Part shown: positions 1 to 5,597 of the stretch, one piece after another
How the letters are laid out: the number at the start of each line of letters is the position of its first letter
How positions within the stretch are numbered: position 1 is the first letter of the stretch
Source: a virus
IMG/VR virus record: IMGVR_UViG_3300046692_000138
Location: 1-29,556 of that record
Length of the DNA stretch: 29,556 bases
Direction: 5' to 3' (one strand)
Made by a program: the position numbers and the translations under genes
Notes under the pieces: model-generated
What the model was told of the DNA's origin: nothing
The model's database searches: none
The model's input: the letters and a program-made list of their open reading frames with translations, nothing else

Positions 1-1
1 C

Positions 2-544
2 ACCTACAACCCGGCGCCGGGCCAAAGTTCGGACGTCGTTCAGTTGGGTGTGGTGGTCCAAGCCACCGAGCGCGGGCCGACCGCGAACCACGCCGTGCAC
101 AGCGCGCTTGCCGGTCACATTCAGTCGACCATTGCCAGGCTTCACCCTCAGGTGCGCGTGTTCGGCGAGTACATGTACGCCGCGCACCGCAGCGACGATA
201 TCCGCGAGGCAGCGGAGGAAGTGGTTTTCGGCATGGTCGTCTCCAAGTCCAAACGCATGACAGCGGGCAAGCGGGAGAAGCTCGAGTACGTGGTCAAAGG
301 TGTGATGCGCCGCTATCGGTACATGCACCAAGGCGGGCAATCCTCCAATGAGGACCCATTAATCAAGCCGGAAGGGTTTCGCTCGTGGCTGATGGCCGAG
401 TATGGCGTGCGTCTGGAATCCTGCAACTGGGATCGCGACTGGGAGTGCATGGTTAGGCTCACGTTCGATTGCTGCGAGGACCTGGATCGCATGGCTTTGA
501 GCCCGGTTGGAGCGGTGATTTATCAGATGAAGGAGGCCGCTTGA
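2..544 (+). CDS. Conserved phage protein in late-regulator position (5' end cut)
   Basis: The reading frame is open from base 2 to the TGA at 544, so the gene probably starts before the window; an internal TTG at 44 is the first start-like codon but has no convincing ribosome site. The visible 180 residues are soluble, with a basic stretch (near KSKRMTAGKREK) and several Cys and Trp near the C end (CNWDRDWECM, DCCEDLD). I recognise no catalytic motif. It is the last plus-strand gene before the accessory, holin and packaging genes and is followed by a terminator, which is where phages often keep a Q-like antiterminator. That role is inferred from position only; it could equally be an early-region protein of unknown function. 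Confidence 0.6.
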   Translation, partial: TYNPAPGQSSDVVQLGVVVQATERGPTANHAVHSALAGHIQSTIARLHPQVRVFGEYMYAAHRSDDIREAAEEVVFGMVVSKSKRMTAGKREKLEYVVKGVMRRYRYMHQGGQSSNEDPLIKPEGFRSWLMAEYGVRLESCNWDRDWECMVRLTFDCCEDLDRMALSPVGAVIYQMKEAA

Positions 545-611
545 CTTCCCGTGCGGCTGAGGGCATCATTTCGCTATATTGAGTATTTTGCCTACGGCAA
601 CTTGATGTAAG

Positions 612-637
612 AACCCGGCCTTAGAGTCGGGTTTTTT
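612..637 (+). terminator. Rho-independent terminator after the first gene
   Basis: AACCCG (612-617) pairs with CGGGTT (628-633), with a weaker inner G-T and C-G pair, followed by a run of T to 637. It ends the plus-strand transcript. The stop codon of the convergent minus-strand gene lies inside the T run, so the same hairpin may also serve that gene. Confidence 0.75.
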
Positions 638-1031
638 ATGGGCAGGATTGAATCTGGCCAGCATCGTTGAAGTAGCAGTTCTTCCCGCGTTCCTTGCTAT
701 ACCGAAGCCCATTTCCCAATGGCACTCCATTCCTGTCCTGAAGCTTCTCGTTCAAGCGAGTGCAGGAGGGTGTCCCGCTGTTGCCTCGAAACATCGAGGT
801 CTGTTCTTTGTCGCATTTCGCGCGAAGGTCGTCAGTAATTTCAACTGTGTGCCTGTCGTAGTCGTTGGACATCTTATCCAGTCGATCGCAAGTCGGCGTT
901 CCGTTATTGTCGCGAAACATTGAGGCGCGCTCTTTTTCGCATTTCTGCCTCATTTCTTGTACCTGCGGACTGTCTGCCGCCACCGCGACGACGGGGGCCA
1001 ACAACGCCAGGACAATTACCAGATTTCTCAT
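636..1031 (-). CDS. Secreted protein with duplicated Cys repeat
   Basis: This 131-residue protein has a signal peptide (MRNLVIVLALLAPVVAVAA, cut probably after residue 19) and is then likely periplasmic or secreted. Two copies of one unit follow at about residues 27-53 and 69-95. Each has the form K-C-x-K-E-x2-S-M-F-R-x-N-x-G-T-P-x-C-x-R-L, with cysteines exactly 17 residues apart (C31/C48 and C73/C90); a third pair is C119/C130. Three disulfide-linked loops are plausible. I chose ATG 1031 because AAGGAG lies 8 bases upstream; GTG 1040 abuts that site. It runs against all its neighbours and looks like a moron. I do not recognise the family and propose no function beyond export. Confidence 0.75.
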   Translation of the reverse strand: MRNLVIVLALLAPVVAVAADSPQVQEMRQKCEKERASMFRDNNGTPTCDRLDKMSNDYDRHTVEITDDLRAKCDKEQTSMFRGNSGTPSCTRLNEKLQDRNGVPLGNGLRYSKERGKNCYFNDAGQIQSCP

Positions 1032-1123
1032 CGACACCACTCCTTGCCGCCGCGCTGTCCTGCCTGTTTTATTTCGCTCAGGCGGCCAGCGTGTGGTTCG
1101 TATTCCGCGTGGAAAAAAGAGAG

Positions 1124-1163
1124 GGCGACTCCAGAGGGTGCTGTAACACCCAAGGGAGTCGCC
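1124..1163. repeat. 40-base two-tier inverted repeat upstream of com
   Basis: GGCGACTCC (1124-1132) is the exact inverse of GGAGTCGCC (1155-1163), and within it GGGTG (1136-1140) pairs with CACCC (1147-1151). It lies in the 222-base space between the minus-strand secreted gene and com. No T run follows on the plus strand; on the minus strand a run of six T follows a few bases later, so it could be a weak terminator in that direction. A perfect palindrome GCTCGCGCGAGC lies further on at 1205-1216. The structure is clear; its function is unknown. Confidence 0.7.
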
Positions 1164-1247
1164 AGATCGCAGACAGTACCTGCAAGCCAGCCAAGGCCCT
1201 CACTGCTCGCGCGAGCGGGGCGGAGCCTAGCAGAAAACCATAAGGCT

Positions 1248-1281
1248 TTGCAGATGTTGAAAGATTGCAGATGTGGAAAGT
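1248..1281 (+). repeat. Tandem 17-base duplication over the com start
   Basis: TTGCAGATGTTGAAAGA (1248-1264) is followed directly by TTGCAGATGTGGAAAGT (1265-1281), with 2 of 17 bases different. Each copy contains an ATG. The first (1254) opens com; the second (1271) falls in the frame of the downstream lectin, which is open from there on. Confidence 0.8.
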
Positions 1282-1439
1282 GCAAAAGACTTCTCGCCCG
1301 TATAGGTGGGATGACGGAGCTCCAGATCAAATGTTCCCGGTGCGGAACGTTGAATCATGTGAGGGCCACGAGCCCCGAGCTATCGCCTGTGAGCGACATG
1401 AAAGCGGAATCCTCCGCTCAAAATCATTCGACTCAATAG
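1254..1439 (+). CDS. com: Com-like zinc-finger translational regulator
   Basis: This 61-residue protein matches phage Mu Com in length and plan. C7-x2-C10 and C27-x2-C30 should bind one zinc ion, and a polar tail follows. Mu Com is an RNA-binding protein that opens the translation start region of mom mRNA. ATG 1254 is chosen because TAAGG lies 8 bases upstream and because the Cys pairs then sit at the family positions; the frame is open far upstream, but that part is not Com-like. The stop codon is 8 bases before the lectin ATG, so the two are probably co-transcribed and coupled. No Mom-like gene is visible, so by position the lectin is the likely target. Family call is good; target is inferred. 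Confidence 0.8.
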   Translation: MLKDCRCGKCKRLLARIGGMTELQIKCSRCGTLNHVRATSPELSPVSDMKAESSAQNHSTQ

Positions 1440-1450
1440 GTATCGAAATG
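1403..1450 (+). promoter_or_regulatory. RNA hairpins at the lectin translation start
   Basis: Two hairpins lie in the com tail and lectin leader. The first is AGCGGA (1403-1408) with TCCGCT (1413-1418) and a 4-base loop. The second is CATTCGA (1425-1431) pairing with TCGAA (1443-1447) and, after a bulged A, with the TG of the lectin ATG (1449-1450); its 11-base loop holds the com stop and the only ribosome-site-like bases (ATAGG). Such pairing would hide part of the start codon, as in Mu mom. The stem is short, so its stability is uncertain. Confidence 0.5.
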
Positions 1451-2305
1451 GCTCTGACGATCTACCCACCAATTGCTCAGAACGGCATCTCAGTCCTGCT
1501 ACCTCAAACGGAAATTAGACTGGGACAGTACCTCCAGTCGCCTAACAAGCGCTGGAAGCTTCTTTTCAAGCAAGAAGATACCGATCTGGTTCTATTCGAT
1601 GGTGATATTGCGGTCTGGTCAGCTTACTGGGCGACACCTTATTCTACGCAGGTCTACCCTCAGGTTTATTACGCAGGGGAGTATAGTCGCGTCTATATGA
1701 ACGGCAGTTTGTCGCTGATGGATCGCGAGCGCGGTCGGCTTTGGGGTGCGACTACCAGCACACCACTGGATGGCAACGGTGCCGCGGCGGCGGTACGCAC
1801 CTTCACCCAGCTCCAAGACGACGGGAACCTCGTCACTATTGATGCGATTCCTGTCTGGGCGACGAACAAATCAATCCCCGTTACGCCCGACATCGAAGCC
1901 GCCATCATTCCGCCCGGCACAAGCCTAACTCCAGGCCAGCAGATTAAGATCGGCTCCTATTTGTTCGTTTTCCAAACCGATGGGAACTTGGTTCTCTACG
2001 GCCCAAACAACTCCGTTGTATGGGCTAGCTACACTCAGGGCGGAGCCCTTGCTGCAATGCAGGAAGATGGCAACTTCGTGATCTACGACGGCAACATGAA
2101 GCCCCTCTGGTACACCGGCACTACCGCCTTCCCTGGCGCTCATGCACGCATCCAGGCAAACGGTAGCTTTTCCATCGTGGTCCACAAGGTTGTTTGGGCT
2201 CGATTTGGATATACGCCAGTGGTTAAAGCACGCCCTGTTTATTACCCTGACCACACTAAAGACGAACTTGATACGTTCTATAGCCACGTTATTTACACAT
2301 TTTAA
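1448..2305 (+). CDS. Lectin-like bacteriocin (LlpA type, two MMBL domains)
   Basis: The product has 285 residues and no signal peptide. It has the layout of pseudomonad lectin-like bacteriocins: two tandem monocot-mannose-binding-lectin domains and a short C-terminal tail. Sugar-binding motifs of the form Q-x-D-x-N-x-V-x-Y are intact in the second domain (176-184 QTDGNLVLY, 205-213 QEDGNFVIY) and decayed in the first (42-50 QEDTDLVLF, 123-131 QDDGNLVTI). Proteins of this family bind surface polysaccharide of related Pseudomonas and kill on contact through outer-membrane assembly; that activity is not shown here. The start at 1448 gives the family N terminus (GQYLQSPNKRWKLL near residue 26). 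The ribosome site is weak and may be sequestered. A terminator follows at 2404. It is probably a phage-borne fitness gene. Confidence 0.85.
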   Translation: MALTIYPPIAQNGISVLLPQTEIRLGQYLQSPNKRWKLLFKQEDTDLVLFDGDIAVWSAYWATPYSTQVYPQVYYAGEYSRVYMNGSLSLMDRERGRLWGATTSTPLDGNGAAAAVRTFTQLQDDGNLVTIDAIPVWATNKSIPVTPDIEAAIIPPGTSLTPGQQIKIGSYLFVFQTDGNLVLYGPNNSVVWASYTQGGALAAMQEDGNFVIYDGNMKPLWYTGTTAFPGAHARIQANGSFSIVVHKVVWARFGYTPVVKARPVYYPDHTKDELDTFYSHVIYTF

Positions 2306-2403
2306 CTGCGGCTGACTTCCCAGAGTGAAGACGGCCATGATGAGCAACTGTGGCCTTGGCCGTTGAGATTCCGTATTACAAAGTTGAACTGCAATGCTTG
2401 TGA

Positions 2404-2430
2404 GCCTCGGTATACACCGAGGCCTATTTT
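2404..2430 (+). terminator. Terminator after the lectin gene
   Basis: GCCTCGG (2404-2410) pairs perfectly with CCGAGGC (2417-2423) around a 6-base loop, followed by CTATTTTT. It separates the com/lectin unit from the holin genes. Confidence 0.85.
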
Positions 2431-2455
2431 TCATGCCCAGTACGGAGTCGAGCGC

Positions 2456-2785
2456 ATGGACTTTCTACAGCGCCTGTTCGATAAACTGGACTGGGCATTT
2501 GCTGGATTGCTTGGCGCCATCGCCGCGAGCTTCTGGCATCGAGATGACCTGGTAGACCGAAAGGCCTGGGCGATCTTCATTTTCTCCGGCGCTGTAAGCG
2601 CCCATTACCTGACAGGACTGATCAGCGCCTATCTCGGAGTAGTTGAACCCCGGAGTGTGGCGGGTGTTGGCTTCCTGCTAGGTACCTTCGGGGGGTCGCT
2701 CATCGCAGCGATCACCCGGGCCATTAAAGCCGCTGACCTCTGGGCACTCATTCGCCAGCGGTTCGGGGGAGGCAATCCACCATGA
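2456..2785 (+). CDS. Putative holin
   Basis: This 109-residue membrane protein has three hydrophobic segments, at about residues 13-27, 37-61 and 70-92, and a short charged C terminus, the plan of a class I (three-span) phage holin. Holins form the inner-membrane holes that release endolysin and set lysis time. ATG 2456 is preferred because GGAG lies about 8 bases upstream; the frame extends to 2363 but that part runs through the terminator. Its stop overlaps the next ATG by four bases (ATGA). It lies between the accessory cassette and the terminase genes, and no endolysin adjoins it. The membrane topology is clear; the holin call is by size, topology and position. Confidence 0.65.
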   Translation: MDFLQRLFDKLDWAFAGLLGAIAASFWHRDDLVDRKAWAIFIFSGAVSAHYLTGLISAYLGVVEPRSVAGVGFLLGTFGGSLIAAITRAIKAADLWALIRQRFGGGNPP

Positions 2786-3141
2786 ACCTTGAATTGATCA
2801 ACTCCATTGCCTGCGGCCTGATCGGGCTGTGGGCTACCTGGTGCGTGCTGAGCGGAAAGGTCCGCGACGGGATCGTCGGCAAGCTGATCTATTCGGCGAT
2901 CGCCATCAGTGGTTTCGTTGTGATGACGCGAAACCAGACACTTTTCTTCGGCCCGACCAATGCCGGGCTGACGCTTCACGCATCCCTATGTCTGGCTGGA
3001 GTACGCCACATGTTCATGGTCACCTACTGGCCTGCGGTGAAGAAATGGATCTGCTCGAAGCTGAACTGCGAGCATTGCCTACGTGATCCGCGCTTTGGTG
3101 CGCAGCCTGGTCAGGTAGATCGTCGCCGCCGGCCGCGCTGA
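2782..3141 (+). CDS. Second holin-like membrane protein
   Basis: This 119-residue protein is coupled to the preceding gene by an ATGA overlap. Hydrophobic segments lie at about residues 5-25, 31-50 and 62-84, followed by a basic tail with a Cys cluster (CSKLNCEHC) and an Arg-rich end. I associate this type with Pseudomonas phages, next to the putative holin. It may be a holin partner, an antiholin or a pinholin-like protein; the sequence does not tell which. No SAR-endolysin or Rz-like motif is present. Confidence 0.65.
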   Translation: MNLELINSIACGLIGLWATWCVLSGKVRDGIVGKLIYSAIAISGFVVMTRNQTLFFGPTNAGLTLHASLCLAGVRHMFMVTYWPAVKKWICSKLNCEHCLRDPRFGAQPGQVDRRRRPR

Positions 3142-3142
3142 T

Positions 3143-3181
3143 CCGCGCCACAAATTAAGATGCGCCCCTTTTGTGGCGCGG
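3143..3181. repeat. 12-base perfect inverted repeat
   Basis: CCGCGCCACAAA (3143-3154) and TTTGTGGCGCGG (3170-3181) are perfect inverses around a 15-base loop, just after the second membrane protein and 18 bases before the next ATG. There is no T run, so it is not a standard terminator; it may stabilise or attenuate the transcript. The core GCGCCACA/TGTGGCGC recurs at 12789-12809. Confidence 0.65.
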
Positions 3182-3199
3182 GATATTCCGGAGCAAGCC

Positions 3200-3403
3200 A
3201 TGCCCAGAAAACCTAAAGAGCAGTTGCCGCCGCCATTCCAGGAAGCGCCGCCTGCTGTGGATATTAATGCCGAGGTCGGCCATCTCGACCGAGCAATCAC
3301 GACTGCGCTGAACGCCGCAGTGGCTGGTGGACTGCCAAAAGGTTACATAGTCGCGGTGCTACACGCTCACGCTTTGAAGCAGACACAGCAGCTGTTGGGT
3401 TGA
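3200..3403 (+). CDS. Small conserved-type phage protein
   Basis: The 67-residue product has a Lys/Pro-rich N terminus and a helical C-terminal half (LDRAITTALNAAVAGGLPKG followed by an Ala/His-rich helix). It has no Cys and no membrane segment. ATG 3200 is favoured over GTG 3173 because GGAG stands 7 bases upstream and because GTG 3173 lies inside the inverted-repeat arm. It ends 4 bases before the Ntn-hydrolase gene, so the two are probably co-translated. I do not recognise the family. Confidence 0.55.
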   Translation: MPRKPKEQLPPPFQEAPPAVDINAEVGHLDRAITTALNAAVAGGLPKGYIVAVLHAHALKQTQQLLG

Positions 3404-3407
3404 GCCC

Positions 3408-3854
3408 ATGACGACCATTGCCTACAAAGACGGCGTCATAGCCTATGACTCCCTGATCTGCAGCAACAACTCGGTTACCTACGACGACTACGACAAATGC
3501 CATGAGCGCGAAGGCGTGAAGTTCGTCCTGACCGGGTACGTGTGCGATTACTCGAAACTGATTGGCGCTTGGTTCGGTGAGCCAGTTACTGGAACGGTTG
3601 AGTGCTCGGGCCTGGTGTTTGATGGCAAGACCCTGGTCTATGCCGCGTACAACGCTGAGCACGGACTGTGCAAAACACCGGTTTGGCTTGAGCGTCCATA
3701 TGTGTTGGGCAGTGGCTCCGATCACGCCATGACTGCGACGGACATGGGCGCCACTGCTGCTGAGGCGGTGGAGATGGCGAAGAAGCGGGATACTAGTACG
3801 TGCGGGCTGGTTCGAACCCTAAAACTTGCAGCATTCGCTGTCTCTAACTGCTAG
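3408..3854 (+). CDS. HslV/proteasome-like Ntn hydrolase
   Basis: The 148-residue protein begins MTTIAYKDGVIAYDS. After loss of Met it would expose Thr1 in the same TTI context as HslV, with Asp13 where proteasome-type enzymes have Asp17 and Lys29 near the place of the catalytic Lys33. Further on, GSGSDHAMTATDMGATAAEA resembles the HslV GSG-x-(Y/H)A helix, and DTSTCGLVRTL the final strands. This suggests an N-terminal-nucleophile peptidase or amidohydrolase fold. No ATPase partner (HslU type) is present. It lies between the holins and the terminase, close to a second putative peptidase (4428-5051). The tail after RTLKL looks like extra sequence. The fold call is fairly good; activity and substrate are unknown. 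Confidence 0.7.
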   Translation: MTTIAYKDGVIAYDSLICSNNSVTYDDYDKCHEREGVKFVLTGYVCDYSKLIGAWFGEPVTGTVECSGLVFDGKTLVYAAYNAEHGLCKTPVWLERPYVLGSGSDHAMTATDMGATAAEAVEMAKKRDTSTCGLVRTLKLAAFAVSNC

Positions 3855-3893
3855 TGCTATCGTTACGCCACCCTTGAAGAATGGTAGCGCATA

Positions 3894-4160
3894 ATGGCCA
3901 CAGGTATTTTGTTGAGTAACTGCGTGGACGTTCGTCTTGATAACATCTCGATGAATGGGATGGATAACGCGTTCGAGATCTATGATTCGGACGACATAAA
4001 GATGAACGACATCGATTTAAGGGCAACGCGCACAGCCGTAAAGGGAGAGCGGATTAGAAGATTGACCGCGAAATCCGTTACTCATAGCGAGGAAGGTTGG
4101 CTGCCTTGTGTAACGCCTCTGGCGATGGCTGTGCGGAGGATTGCGCATGGCGATGTTTGA
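3894..4160 (+). CDS. Short repeat protein, upstream member of a related pair
   Basis: The 88-residue protein is rich in short alternating strands (ILLSNCVDVRLDNISM, NAFEIYDSDDIKMNDIDL) of the kind seen in right-handed beta-helix rungs, but it is far too short for an enzyme of that fold. Residues 27-62 align with residues 3-38 of the next protein (shared pattern DS-D/E-DIK-x2-D ... GE-x2-(K/R)R-(I/L)-x-A-x-S). Its last 14 bases overlap the next gene in another frame. Function is unknown. It may be one half of an old duplication, and its last twenty residues may be a degraded end. Confidence 0.5.
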   Translation: MATGILLSNCVDVRLDNISMNGMDNAFEIYDSDDIKMNDIDLRATRTAVKGERIRRLTAKSVTHSEEGWLPCVTPLAMAVRRIAHGDV

Positions 4161-4407
4161 TCTGAAGGACTCCGAGGACATCAAAATCTCCGACTGCCAC
4201 ACTGATTCGTCAACGCTTGTAATTGGTGAAGGTCTGAAGCGTATTGAGGCCCACAGCTCGTCGGCAATCACTGGACCAGCGCCGGTCAGTCGGAAGCCTA
4301 GGATTTTGGGGTTCCTTATCAATCATACAGCTGCTTCGTTGGTCAGCCTGGGTATCGGTTTGCTCATTGCCTACCTTACCTACAGATTCGGCTGGACGAG
4401 TAACTAG
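4147..4407 (+). CDS. Short repeat protein with C-terminal membrane anchor
   Basis: The 86-residue product starts at ATG 4147, with GGAGG 7 bases upstream; an in-frame TTG at 4141 is less likely. The N-terminal 38 residues (MAMFDLKDSEDIKISDC and on) repeat the pattern of the preceding protein. A Pro-rich linker follows, then one membrane span at about residues 62-80 (ASLVSLGIGLLIAYLTYRFG). It could be an inner-membrane-anchored partner of the preceding protein. I do not recognise a family. Confidence 0.55.
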   Translation: MAMFDLKDSEDIKISDCHTDSSTLVIGEGLKRIEAHSSSAITGPAPVSRKPRILGFLINHTAASLVSLGIGLLIAYLTYRFGWTSN

Positions 4408-4427
4408 CTGGCAGCCAAGGGGCGGCG

Positions 4428-5051
4428 ATGAAAAGACTAGTGCCGCCCTCGTCGTTGATTGAACTGTCTGAACTCTCCGACTTCGGCATTCGCCTGACAC
4501 CTGCACCTGAAGTATGGGAATGGATTCAAGGTGAAATCCTTGCAGACTCCGGAAGCATCCATAACGAAGACCACGCTCATCTGATCGACGCAGATATCGC
4601 GGTGATGTGGGCATCAGCCAGCTTCGAGAAGCAGGGTCGCCGGGTGCTGGGCCAGGCCGAGCAAGTTGCGTTCCGCACAGGGGGTTGGCAGAAGGCTCGG
4701 ATGGAGCAGCAGATGTTCGATTGGTTCGGCGGTGTGCCGACCTTCATCATCACTCTCGCTGCTGACTACTGCTCGTCCTGCTCCGACACCGAGTTCTGCG
4801 CTCTCATCGAGCATGAGCTTTATCACCTGGCCCAAGCGACTGACAAATACGGGCAGCCTGCCTTCACGCAGGACGGCGCGCCAAAGCTGAAACTCCAGGG
4901 CCACGATGTCGAAGAGTTCGTCGGTGTCGTCCGCCGCTATGGGGCGAGCGCGCAGGTGCAGGAGATGGTCGACGCTGCACAACAGCCGCCAGAGGTGGCA
5001 AAGATCAACATTGCGAGGGCCTGCGGAACCTGTCTGCTCAAGTCCGCCTGA
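4428..5051 (+). CDS. Putative phage metallopeptidase (HExxH)
   Basis: The 207-residue protein carries HELYH at residues 129-133 followed by LAQATDKYG, a zinc-peptidase motif, in a fold known as the putative phage metallopeptidase domain. Cys residues precede it (CSSCSDTEFC, 115-124) and two stand near the C end (CGTC). There is no signal peptide, so it should act in the cytoplasm. The family is often found beside the small terminase gene, as here (30-base gap). The substrate is unknown; head maturation is possible but unproven, since a P22-like coat does not need cleavage. Confidence in the domain is good. Confidence 0.75.
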   Translation: MKRLVPPSSLIELSELSDFGIRLTPAPEVWEWIQGEILADSGSIHNEDHAHLIDADIAVMWASASFEKQGRRVLGQAEQVAFRTGGWQKARMEQQMFDWFGGVPTFIITLAADYCSSCSDTEFCALIEHELYHLAQATDKYGQPAFTQDGAPKLKLQGHDVEEFVGVVRRYGASAQVQEMVDAAQQPPEVAKINIARACGTCLLKSA

Positions 5052-5081
5052 CTTTGACAGCACTTTGACGGACGTTCCCCT

Positions 5082-5597
5082 ATGGCAGCACTCAGAGACG
5101 AGGTGAAAGCCTTTGTAGTACAGGCGCTCGCTTGCTTTGACACGCCATCTCAAGTCGTAGCATCCGTCAAAGCTGAATTCGGCCTTGATGTATCTCGCCA
5201 GCAGTGCGAAGCGTATGACCCAACGAAGTATGTTGGCCGCAATTTGCATGTGAAGTGGAAGACGTTGTTCGAGGACACTCGCAAGCGGTTTCGAGAACAG
5301 GCCGCTGAGGTGCCGATTGCCAATCGTGCGTTTCGTCTTCGTGCACTTGCTCGGATGGCTGACAAAGCCGAGACGATGCGAAATCTTCCGCTGGCGGTGC
5401 AGATCATCGAGCAGGCTGCCAAGGAGAGTGGCGACGTGTACGTCAACCGACGCACAGACCCAGATAAGTCGCTGGACGAAGAAATCAAACGTCTTGAGAT
5501 TGAGAAGCGCAAAGCGGAACTGAAGGTGATCGAGAAGGGCGGCGGCAACTCAAACGCCCAGCTGCTGGCCGATCTGATCGCGAGGCTGCCGTCATGA
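5082..5597 (+). CDS. Terminase small subunit (DUF2280 type)
   Basis: The 171-residue protein has an N-terminal helix-turn-helix-like section (residues 1-45, DTPSQVVASVKAEFGLDVSRQQCEAYDP) and a long charged helix near the C end (EEIKRLEIEKRKAELKVIEK), which fits DNA recognition plus oligomerisation. It matches DUF2280 small terminases. The small subunit recognises the packaging site on concatemeric DNA and hands it to the large subunit, whose ATG overlaps this gene's stop codon (ATGA at 5594). Confidence 0.8.
   Translation: MAALRDEVKAFVVQALACFDTPSQVVASVKAEFGLDVSRQQCEAYDPTKYVGRNLHVKWKTLFEDTRKRFREQAAEVPIANRAFRLRALARMADKAETMRNLPLAVQIIEQAAKESGDVYVNRRTDPDKSLDEEIKRLEIEKRKAELKVIEKGGGNSNAQLLADLIARLPS

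Noticed and set aside
957-1253. Upstream extension of com to 160 codons
   Set aside because: The added part covers the inverted repeat and palindrome and has no Com similarity; ATG 1254 has the ribosome site.
1032-1253. SOS (LexA) box for the lectin cassette
   Set aside because: I looked for a CTGT-8-ACAG type site before com and found none close to consensus; SOS control is therefore not supported.
2363-2455. Longer holin starting at 2363
   Set aside because: The extra residues run through the terminator hairpin; GGAG precedes ATG 2456.
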